Made by a program: the position numbers and the translations under genes. The notes beneath the pieces were generated by a model. It did no database searches, had not been told where the DNA came from, and was given only the letters and a program-made list of their open reading frames with translations. From Puccinia triticina (Eukaryota > Basidiomycota > Pucciniomycetes > Pucciniales > Pucciniaceae): DNA of 64,000 nucleotides. Below, in pieces: positions 35,142 through 45,603 of this stretch (its first letter is position 1; each line of letters begins with the position of its first letter). The stretch spans positions 1,922,001 through 1,986,000 of the forward strand of contig NC_070573.1 of the NCBI RefSeq assembly GCF_026914185.1, in the 5' to 3' direction.

Positions 35142-36830
35142 GGTAAGGTATACAGGAAAGTTTTGATGATGGTTCTAAAAGTGATTTACTGTTACGGAAA
35201 CCCTCGGATACAAAACTGAGGATGAGAGTGGGGTTAAATCTTTGATCGGTATTGTTAAGAATGGTATGAACGGTATTTATGAACAAAAACAAACTTATCT
35301 GATTGATAAACTGAGGGCAGAGAAGTGTCGGATGCAGCTTGTAAACTATTTGTAGATGATAGAACTCAATGGTTTCGTTTAGAGACAAATCTTTTATGTT
35401 GTAAGTGCTACGGAAGAGGTCACACATCTGCACTCGTAGGAAAGCTGGTTCCATGGGACAGACAATGTTGGTTGCATGGGCGAAGTCCTCAGCATTTCTG
35501 CTTGGGTTTCCTGTTTTGCTCTACTTTGCTTGAGTACTGCAACCATCGATCCGGATGTGACACGGCACGCGGTCACAAGTTTAATGCGAACCAAGTCAAC
35601 ACCGCGTGGCCGTGGCAAGCAAGACCTCGTCAAAAAAACCCCTGACAGAGTCTATGAAGACTTACCAGGCAGTATACTTGGGGACACGTGTAGACCTTGA
35701 GCAAATCACAGGCAGAAGGAATGTCGAGCGCAGCATAAACAATCCCTGAAGCCCTGGCGTGGCCGTGAACCACCCAGGCAGAGTTGAAGCGTTGCCGTTC
35801 TGTCGCGTGTTTCAATGCACCTACTTACAATCAAACCCAAATGCAGCCTATTATGCCAGATTATGCCAGCTTGAGAGTTACATATCCAGTTGTGTAGCTC
35901 AAGTAGAATTTTTGCGCGTTAAATAAGTTTGTTGTTTGTTTCAAGAAAACGTTGAAAAGCCACGGCGCAGCATTCCACCATCCAGCGGGGAGTTTTTTTT
36001 ACCGGGGTTAAACCTTCAGAGTCAACAAAAATCTCTCGGGCTCAAATTATGTACGCTCACGGTGTCGGGAAAAAACTTGTGATCAGATAGTCACCAAATG
36101 GCAAATCGTTGAAAATATCATTTCTGACGTTGTCCACGTTGAATTGAGCATGACTGGGAGAGGCGTGAGTGAGCGGGTTTATAGACAGGGTGGAATGAGC
36201 ACTTTTGACAAAATTCTCGTGATAATGTGGTCATAAAATGGGAGGCAGCCAAACAGGAAAAGCAAAGCGGAGATGAGTCGAGTGGGGACATGGATGAACT
36301 ATGTAAATAGGATTTAGACAAGGATGGTCAAGACCTTTTTATATTTTACATTGGCCAAGAAGAAGAAATACGTAGATAGAAAAACTCTAGGTGTGTAGGT
36401 TATCTAAAAAGGGCCAATATGAGGGATGGAGAACCCGATCCCGCCGAAGATGCTGTAATCTATGCCAACGGAAATAGTCAAGGCGTGGATATCGATCTTA
36501 TAGCTAAGAATAAACTTGAAGATTTCGCTGAATTCATAACCGCATTTGAACAGAGTAGCTGTTTACATATTATTATATATCTCGTATCAGTTTGGTTCAC
36601 CTTTGAGAGAGAGAGAGAGAGAGAGGAGAAATGTTGACTCAACCACCACATTTGTCCGCAATAAAGGGGTGACTCTTGATGATGAAAAGGATTGCTTGAA
36701 ATTTCAGTAAGACTTTAACAAATTCGTGGGAGAATTCGACCTATGCGATCCAAAGGAATGGATACGATTGTTATTTACGAAGTTCAACAAAAAAAAGTTT
36801 AGCAGAAAACCATCAGTATGCTGCTAGTTG
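35142..36830. other. Intergenic, no gene supported
   Basis: A + strand frame at 36419-36637 (acidic, ending in a hydrophobic stretch) has no splice or motif support. A GA dinucleotide run lies at about 36606-36630. Confidence 0.4.
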
Positions 36831-37290
36831 CTATGCGAATCTTAAAGTGCAGTGAATAACTGGCCAACTGACCACTTCATCAAACTCGAAGGAACTTTTG
36901 TGACATCCATCGTTCAACTCGAGAAGCTTTTTATAGACCTCTTCTAATGAGCTTATGACGACCTGGTATTTGCCGGTGCTGCAACTCTGGATAATCAAGT
37001 TGAAATGGCTCTCGATAGAAAATTTCACACTGCTCGAATACTCTACTAAGACTGAGCCCGAGCCATCCTCGTCTATCTCGTCTTTAGCGTTCTTTACAGC
37101 GACCGCTCCGCTTTTGTCTGCTGGCACTACGCTGGCAATAGCAACACCTACATGAAATATCGATGTGTTATCAGCAAGATATCATCACTTATCAGTCAGT
37201 GATTAAAGAGAACTTAAAAGACCGAATTCGCGCCAGAGAATGAAACTTACCAGCAACCAAAAAGTTCAACAAGAGTTTCATGAACAACAT
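36831..37290 (-). CDS. Small secreted protein, 118 residues
   Basis: Two exons, 37251-37290 and 36831-37147; the split Gly codon keeps the frame. The N-terminus MLFMKLLLNFLVAGVAIASVVPA is a clear signal peptide interrupted by the intron. The mature part (about 95 residues) is acidic near the start (DEIDEDGSG) with three Cys (QSC, DGC, IHC) and no recognisable domain. A TATA-like box lies about 125 bp upstream. It is the fourth secreted-type gene in 8 kb. No homologue was recognised within the window. Confidence 0.75.
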
Positions 37291-37415
37291 AGCCGCTGTT
37301 GTTTGTTGGTTATCAGAATTCAAGATCTTGGTACTGTTGGAAATATTTCTTCTGAGCGACTCGGGGCTGGAGTGTGATGGTGAGATGGAGGAAGGAGCAA
37401 GGACCAAAAGCCGTG

Positions 37416-37422
37416 ATTTATA
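37416..37422 (-). promoter_or_regulatory. TATA box of the small secreted protein gene
   Basis: TATAAAT on the minus strand about 126 bp before the ATG at 37290. Confidence 0.45.
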
Positions 37423-38243
37423 TTCACATTTTGGGTCCTTGGGTACGGCTGGTGGTCCGTCGAAGTGATTGGCTACCGTGTTGGTGAGCGCGGCCAGGGA
37501 GGATGAGGGTGGAGAAAGAGAGGATGAAAGAAAGGATAGCCATAGCAGAATCGACTCGGATCTGCGTCCATTGAACACCCGACCGGCGAGGCCAGCAGCA
37601 GCCCAAAGCCATCAGCACATGTGGGCCCTGGAACTCCACACGACCGTAAGCTTCTTGCCACTATTCGCCTCCATCCGTTCGATCTCCGGCTTGGCACAGC
37701 CGCGACAATCTTACCTATTTAAGCATCCAGGATTCTACTCGGTAATCAATCAGCCATCTGCAGGCATGCTTGTGCTGGAAGTGATGTCAAACCTGCCACA
37801 TTTGAACTTCATCCGCCAAGCATCTGGCAGTATTTTAATTTACCAGGGTAGTTAGCGACTAGTGATGCATGCGTGGATCTGTAAATTCGCGTCCGCCACA
37901 GGAAGTATAGCCCGACTGGAAGATCACACAATTCCCTTTTTTACTGAGAATCTTCCTACTCACTTCCGGACAAATCCCCACAACGTGTCTCTCAGCAATG
38001 CTGTTAGCAAGACAAATTATTACCCAGCGTTTCCCACAACGGTCAAGGGGGGAGAGGAGTGTAAGTAGCTGAACTGATACCTGATCATCAAAGGATGCAG
38101 TGGCATGCGATAAGAGGCATTTGATCAATCATGCCCCGATTAGCAAGCGTTGTAAGCAGCTTGGCGTCAGTATCCCCAAGCACTTCATTGACCAAAAACT
38201 AAGATGGATATTGATTGGAAGAAAAGAAAAACAGGATGGCAGG
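37423..38243. other. Intergenic upstream of the small secreted gene and 3' flank of PUS7
   Basis: No gene supported. Confidence 0.45.
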
Positions 38244-41200
38244 TTATGAAATAATTGCAGAGGTTGGTTCGACGGTGGTTGGATCGGTTTCTGGACAAGT
38301 ATGGACCATGCGTTCTCTCAACCGCTGGGTCATCCTAGACTGCGCCTCTTTCCCCGTGTCGCTCTTCAGGATTTCCCGGAGAGCCATGGTGGCATATGCA
38401 GAGCTACCCAAAGTAAATTCGACTTTGAGGGCCAGGTTTTTTTTCTGCTCAGCTGATTCGGCTGTCCATTCTTTGAGATCAGGGAGCTCGAACCCGAGCA
38501 GACTGTCTTCATCTGCTTGGGTCAGCGGCAAGTCTGGATCTTCGTATTGATATACTTGACTCTGGACATCTCGCGGTAAATGCAAGATCTTTCGGTAAGT
38601 TCCTCCCTATGATGCGTATCAAGTCAGCCCCTATTATTTTCCATATGTCCATGTTCGTACTGAAAAAAAAAAACCTTACCATCGAGTATTCACTGTTTTA
38701 ATCAAAGCTTGTCAGGAAACTCTAATTCAAAGCGATGAGGAATGAGCCCGTTTGTAGATTTGGAAAACACTGACGCCTGGCTTCGGTAAAGTTTATCGGG
38801 GTCTAAACCATCTTGTCTGATAATCTTCAAGTACTGCTCGCCTAGTTCATTCTCGGGATAGACGATGTTGTAGCCCACTAATGGCAAGACGACGTCATAG
38901 ATTGTAAATGCTTGACAGTCCTCCACCGTCTTAAGCACTTTGACAGCAGGACAACTGCTGGACTTCTTCATCTGAGCATCATCGATGGTTTCAAGTGCCT
39001 CTTCGTCTTCAATTGGTTCATGAGCTTTGCCCCGGTCTAGCTGAACCAAATCGCCAACCACAGGCTTGTCACAGCCATATAGCTCAACACGACGGGACAG
39101 AATGGTATTCCAAATGTACGATTGATAGGCGTGGATGTACATCATCTTGAGATTTTTCGGAATCTGTTGTGTATTTCAGGGAGAATGTTAGCTAAGCATA
39201 CAAGGACAAGACGAACAGACGTTTTACAGTTATTCACACTGGCTAAGGCACCACATTTATCCGTGTTTACTGCTTGCTTGGAGAAAAACTGGAGGACTGA
39301 ATTTGAATGATGGTAAGCGCCCAGGTCCGATTTTTATTTTCGCAAAGAAAGGAAGCTGTCCGACTCAACTGCACCTCTCAGCAACACATCTTCTTGGCAT
39401 CAGATCCAGCGCCGCCTTGGCGTCCTTCTTATCTTCCCATAGTGACCGCGCCAACTCGGAATCTTGGGTTTCGCCCAACTTCTTGCGCATGATCAGGTCA
39501 ATGGCTAGGTCCCAATTTGCCTGAAGAAGGCTTAGTCCGACAATATGGGTGCCAACAGAGGTAGTCCCGAATCGTTGCATACCGAAATAGTTTAGGAATC
39601 CCTGAGTCGAAAGAGTCTTGACTGCCTCCTTCAAGATTTCTGGCTGAGCAGGATTCACGTCCCTGGTGGAAAAATGAAGATGGTTGCAGAATAAATGATC
39701 CATCTAGCACCCAAAGAATATGAATGCTTACCGAAGAACAACAGTGAATCGGTTGCCATTCAGCTCTCCGAGTTTCAAAGGCGCGTTCTCGTAGGTGAAA
39801 TCTCCTACCCGAATCCCTTTGTCGCCTCTTTGAGTAAACGTGATTTGCTCGCTGAATTGCTGATTCCTTCTGATGTTGTTCAAGGTTGCCCAGACGTCTC
39901 CGACCATCCTTCTGCCCCGCTTGAAACTGACCCGCTGGCAGCTTACTGACCGCTTATCCTTGGTGCCCGAAATTGCCAAGTCCTTCGACACGTGACAATG
40001 AAGAGTTCGAGAAATAATAGAAAGAGCATCCTGGGTTTCGCGGTTTGTCTTTTGAAGGGTGAAGTGAATATAGGGTGGATTCTGATCGACAGGCTTAGCT
40101 ACATTTTCCAATCGAAAACAAGAAACGCTTCTGAAGTTAACGTGTATGCGTCTAAGAAACCCAAAGTTGACGAGATACTTACGTCGCCTTTCGGTACTTT
40201 TCCCGGGTCGAGCCCAGCTGATTTCGATAGCAGAAGTATCCCCATCAAGCTCTTTGTGTTCGGTGATCAGTCTACCCTGGAAGACCTCCCTGATGGCTTG
40301 ATGGAATCGCTTGCGCTGGTCTTTCGAGTCGATCGGCTACATGATAATCAGGTTAGAAATGAAACAGGGGCGACCTAGCCTTGGACTATCGTTGGAGATT
40401 AGTAGAGGTGATGTCGAAAGGACTGACATCAGATATGATGCTAGTTGGGATGATATTTGGGCTCGATGAGTCCTCCTTAGGGTTTTCTACTTGGCTAGTT
40501 TCTTGGTTTTCAGATCTTTTACTTTCAGAGTTGTCGACCTCGGCACTAGGTGCGGGTGGGTTTGATACGGGGTTCGGGTGCGTTGTCTTATTTTTGCTGT
40601 TATTGCGTCCTTTTTGAGGCGGCCCGTGTTCCACAAAACTTTGAAGTGCCGTTAGTTTTTCTTGACCTAAAACATCAAGTAGTTTTTCGTGTGCATTTTC
40701 CGGCCATTCCTATTAAAATACGCTCATGAGAAATAAAATAGCATGTTTAGCGGCGTGAGAGAAAATATTTGTACATGATCAAAACCAGTAGCGTACGTTT
40801 TGGTTATGGGTTTTCACTTTCGGCAGTTCTGGAGCGGGTTCACGGGGGGCTTCCTTGGAAGGATCTCCGATATCTTTCAGATGGATAACTTGGTCGGATG
40901 TGTTGACCTCATGGACCATGAAGTCGGTAAATCGATGTTTGAGAATGGCGGAAAAGGTGGGTAAGTTGGGGTTGATGTATTTGCTGATCCCGACTTGTTG
41001 CTCGGAGAGACAGGTTTGAGTCATATCGACCGAATCCAGTAGGCTGTTCCCTAAGCTGGGTTCCTTTGGCTGTGAGTCGAGTGGCTTCCTCTTTTCTGAC
41101 TCGGCTGATGTGAGTTCAGAGACCTGCTGTGGCGCAAGAGCTCCGTTGGAAACAGTATCTGTTTCTAAGCATTCCCGAAAGAAAAGAGAAAGAAAAAAAA

Positions 41201-41426
41201 ACAACTAATCAATTCCCATACATGTATTGGGTGATTTGTGAAGCTGACCTTGTTTCTGGGCGACCTCAGGTTGAGTATTGAGTGATCGAGACTTCTTCGG
41301 GAAGGGTTCCTGATGCTCTGTATCTCCGTCGTCCAGTTTTCTTTTCTCGCCGCTGGGAATCTGGTCCGATGACACGCCGTCCTGTGTTTCTGGGAGAGGC
41401 TGCTTGTGGTCGAGCGTGCTGGCCAT
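38244..41426 (-). CDS. PUS7: tRNA/mRNA pseudouridine synthase, TruD/PUS7 family
   Basis: Isomerises uridine to pseudouridine in tRNA and other RNAs, mainly in the nucleus and cytosol. Nine exons: 41249-41426, 40797-41164, 40428-40709, 39732-40336, 39370-39662, 39238-39296, 38775-39163, 38680-38692 and 38244-38606, giving 849 residues with every phase consistent. Diagnostic blocks in order: HRFTDFMVHEV, LAISGTKDKRSVSCQRV with the catalytic Asp near residue 403, LNYFGMQRFG, KMMYIHAYQSYIWN and AEYSMGGTYRKILHLP. The last block is assembled across a 13-nt exon. The family insert after the first block is long and Ser/Glu-rich. Start chosen at ATG 41426; an in-frame ATG at 41483 would add 19 residues. 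Head to head with the carrier gene. Confidence 0.92.
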
Positions 41427-42131
41427 CGTGCTGATCGGTGCTGTTTTGGTTGTGCGGATGCTGGCAACGGGCTGGCTTAGCATCCCCGCAGCAGCGCAGA
41501 CCCGGCCTATGCATAACCGCGGCTCTATGCATATACTGGGCTGCTTTGAAGCAAATTGGATAAATCATGAGGCACTGGCAGGTCATGAAAGATATTCTTG
41601 ATCCATATTCCAGCTCTATAGTCATACCTGTCATACCCTTACTTCTGGTTGTGACACAACAGTGGCCAGCTTTTCCATTTAACATTTATGCAAAGTCTGA
41701 CTCTGGTGATAATTGTGCCCATCAATACTCATCTCGGCTACATAGAGAGCTGTTTTTAGACAGCCTGGAGGACACTGCAGTTTATCTTGGGTGAAGATTT
41801 GTTGGAAGATTGAAAGTCATCTTCGCATGTATTTATGTAACAAAACATCCGCCACGCCTGTGGGATATTTTCTGATATTTTTTCGCCAGTGGTGGTTCCC
41901 CCCGATCACCCCGAGTGTGCCTGCAACGCTGTGTGTTCCGGCGGATGCGCTCCGAGGAGGACTATTACGTAAGCGGATATACACTTATGCAGGCGGGGCA
42001 GGCTTGGCGGAAGTGCATACATAAATTAATGGCGCCACCCAGCACCCACTTCTTGGCAGAAAAACTTAATCGGTCTTCCTTCGATAAAAAGAGTGTCCTC
42101 TCGGGCTCTGCGCGAGGCAAAGCTATCCGCC
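41427..42131. promoter_or_regulatory. Head-to-head intergenic region (PUS7 / PIN-like carrier)
   Basis: 705 bp between divergent start codons; no clear TATA element recognised. Confidence 0.4.
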
Positions 42132-44691
42132 ATGGCCGCCGACCCATCCTTCCGTCTCACGGGCACCTCCTTCGATCCGCTTGGGATCATCAAGTGAGTC
42201 TTAGTTTACTCTCCAGCGAGCTGGGGCAGTAGCTATGTGTTACCAACTGACTCCGTACGGCGATTCTAGGACAGTCACCGCCAGCATCCTTGAGGTCATC
42301 TATTTACATATCTTTCGCTTCACTCCCTCCTGATCTAGACTCGATAGGCACCTTGCTGATTTTCTGATTATTATTATTTTTTGATGCGGCCGGTGGAACG
42401 CACTTGAACCTTCCAGGTTTTCTTATTATGTGTAAGTCCTCTCTCAAAACCTACCCTGATCGATACAACCTGTCTTGGAACTGCCCTAGGCTCCTCCATG
42501 AGTATTTCTAAGTGGCTGTCCCTCTCCACCCGGATCTTCAGCTCGCAGGTTATGTCTTGAGTGTAAAGGGCATCATCGACTCCAAATCAAAAAACACGCT
42601 GAATAAGATCAATGTGTAAGTCAATCGAGCTACATAGATTCCACGGTAATCTTGATCGAGCAGCAAACTAACCCTGTGTTCTATGTACGCGCATCAATAA
42701 ACTACAAACGACGGATGGCTTCAGTTCATTTTTCACCCCCGCTTTGATGTTCAGCAAAGTCGCCTTTAGTCTGACATCAGAAAAGCTTGCCGATCTCTAC
42801 GTGGTCCCCATAAGCTTCGTGGTCATCACCCTCACGTCCTGCTTGGTCGCCTGGCTATTGTCCAAGCTGTTTAGACTGGAGAGGTCGGAACGTAACTTTT
42901 GTTTGAGTTTCTCAATGTTCATGAACTCCAACTCGCTACCCATCGCCTTGATTTCCAGCTTGATTAGCACCATCCATGGTCAAGACGGCCTCAAGTGGGG
43001 CACAGACGACTCAAAGGACAAGGTTAATACTCAACATTCCTCCGTCATCCGAACTCTAACCACACTGACCAACCCGTCTATGCGTCTGATCACCTTACAT
43101 AGCAATTGGGCCGCTCGTTGACCTATTTGGTCGTATTTTCAACTATGGGCTTGATATTCCGATGGTCCTACGGCGTCAAGCTCTTATCCGCTTCAGTCGG
43201 AACCGAGGACGACCACGACTCGGTCCATAACGAGGACGTCGAAGACGGTAGCCGATCCCACGAGGAGTCGGTCCCCTTTCTGACCTCGATCGACAGACCC
43301 ACTCCTAAATCCAGTCTTGACCTCGACCGACAGCCTACTTTTCAACATTCATCTTCAGATCAACTCGTCTCCCCCACCGACACCAATCATCCTCTGCCTT
43401 CCAACCTGCGCCCCCGTCTTAGCTTGGACTCGATCGACAACTCCTCTCAAGCCCAGCCCTCGCCGATCATCGAGCAGTCAGAGGACCATCTCCAAGCTCA
43501 TCTTCAACGTCCCATCTTTCACAGCTTCCCCAACGTCAGAGAATATTGGATGCAATCGATCTCATCTAAGAGGAACAGTATCGCAACCTCATACACGAGC
43601 AATAATGAATCGATCGAGTCGATTTCAGAACAAGCCCTACCCGAGGAACGACGACCAAGACGGCTGTCCCACCACGGGACTAGGCATAGTCGCCGGATGA
43701 AAACAACTAGAAAGCTGTTCAGATGGCTAGTCTTCCGACCGGTTTTGAGGATCAATCAGTTCATGACTCCACCTTTGTTAGCACTCTTTTTTTTAGTGGT
43801 GCTTCTTTCTGCAATCTCTCCTTCCCCTCTTGCTTCAAATGTGAAATTTGAAAGTCAGTCTACTAACCCAGGATTCTAAACCGCCCGAATGTAGATACGC
43901 CGCTTTCTTATCACTAATTGTAGTTTCTTTACCACGCCTACAACAATATCTGGAAGAAATTCGTCCATTACGAAGGTCAGTCTTTTGTCAGAAAATTGGT
44001 TATTCACCGAGTTCCTAAAAGAACGTCTCCGGCCTTTCTCCTTCATCTAGTGCATTGAAGAGTGCTGGAAATGTTTCTGTTCCCCTGACACTGGTTGTTC
44101 TGGGTAAGTCATTTTCGAGTTAGTCTTAACAAAACCTGTGGTTAACATCAGCAACCCCATGATCAAGGCGCCTATTTCAACGCAAGCGATCCCAACAAAC
44201 CGAAAGCTGACAGCTCCTCGACCGAAGTGGCAACGCAATCCCTGACGCCAGCTGAGCAGAAGATTCAAGCGCGACTACGCAAGACAAAACGGGTTGAACG
44301 GCTGACGATTCTAGGCTCGATCCTAGCCCGGATGATAATCACCCCTCTGATACTAATCCCGTTACTCTTCATGATCCTCCGATACTTCCACAAGCGCGGC
44401 AATGATCAGGCCGGAGAAGATCCCACCGGATCCTCGCGATTCCACGAAGATCCATGCTTTATCCTCGTCACCGTCCTGCTCATCGGTGCCCCACCCGCTA
44501 TCACTCTCGCCCAAATGACCAACGCTAATCCGTTCCCCATAGGCTCGAAGTCCTTCAAGATCCAAGCCCTCCAAAACGCCAAGTTCGAGAAACTCGTCTC
44601 TAAAACTCTCTTTATCTCTTACGCTCTCATCACCCCTCCCACCACTATCGCTCTCGTCGTCCTCGGCCTCTTGATCGAAGCCAATCGTTAA
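42132..44691 (+). CDS. PIN-like membrane transporter (auxin efflux carrier family)
   Basis: Membrane protein of the fungal branch of the auxin-efflux-carrier/PIN-like fold, probably in the endoplasmic reticulum membrane. Exons: 42132-42193, 42270-42294, 42417-42431, 42542-42615, 42725-43022, 43103-43776, 43895-43975, 44051-44103 and 44168-44691; 601 residues, phases all consistent. The N-terminal bundle shows LCLAGYVLSVKGIID, VSFFTPALMFSKVAFSL and NFCLSFSMFMNSNSLPIAL. A hydrophilic loop of about 180 residues follows. The C-terminal bundle has FMTPPLYAAFLSLIVVSLP, VSVPLTLVVLGAYF, ARMIITPLILIPL and ILVTVLLIGAPPAITLAQM. Two exons are tiny (15 and 25 nt) and were placed to restore family motifs. 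Substrate unknown; auxin transport should not be assumed. Confidence 0.9.
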
Positions 44692-45603
44692 CCGTCTTCG
44701 CTTTCAAAGAATCCCCCCACGAACAAAAGTAACACCCCATTTGCATATTTCGCAGTCAATTTCCATTTTTGATTATTTTTTCATGAAACAGATCTTACCT
44801 TGTCATGCTTATGCAGCACAGTTTGAATAGTTCATCCCACACACCCATGTCGATTTTCATCTTTTCCCTTTCCAGTCATCTTCATCTCTTACCAGTTCAA
44901 GTGATCAGCAAGAGTTGGGTTCTTGAGCTTTCGGCTTTCGATATGTTTTGTCTTTTACCATCCTGGTTGACTCCTATGTTTTCCGCTCACTCCTACCCAG
45001 TTCATCTCGTATCCTACACACACACTCCACTTCACACTGATTATTGTTTCTTCGTCCGATTTCGTCTCTTAGTCGTCGCCCTCCAACTTTCTCATCTCTA
45101 ATTGTGCGGCCACTATTGGGAAAAAATTAGGGGCTCTTTTTTGGGGAAGGGGCTGTGGTCACTTGCGTCCAGTTTTATTGTATATTTATAATTTTACAAT
45201 GCATGCACATGTATCTCCATCAGTCCAAGCCAGCCTCAGCTCAGCACGCCAAAAACGAAACAACCTTCCAAAAAACTCAAGAGGTAGCGGGGGTCAACCG
45301 CTACGATGCGCAGCGCACGAAAAAATCACTGCGCTACGTTTTTTGTAGCAAAGCTGTTTGAACGTTTACTCAGTTCTGCTCACTTTCGGGGGCAATTTTT
45401 ATGTTTTTAGACGATTGTGGTCTTTTGATTCTTGGACATAGAAATCACTCGTTTTAATCTACTTGGATCATGTGGACATTCGGAATCCCAATTAATCAAT
45501 CCTATATGTTTATTCTTCTGACAGTGGTTATATTTATCAATTATGATTAACTATTTTTTGAACATTGCTTCTGAAAAAAATTGGATTCGGACGTAGGTGC
45601 AAC
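44692..45603. other. Intergenic between convergent genes
   Basis: 3' flanks of the carrier gene and the secreted gene; no gene seen. Confidence 0.5.

Noticed and set aside
40144..40195. A 52-nt intron inside the fourth PUS7 exon with a GTAAGT donor
   Set aside because: Removing it breaks the frame; reading through is open and joins conserved blocks, so the apparent donor was not used.
39992..40378. Plus-strand frame of 128 codons
   Set aside because: Antisense of the long PUS7 exon, whose motifs are conserved.
43317..43700. Plus-strand frame of 127 codons
   Set aside because: Out-of-frame shadow within the loop exon of the PIN-like carrier.
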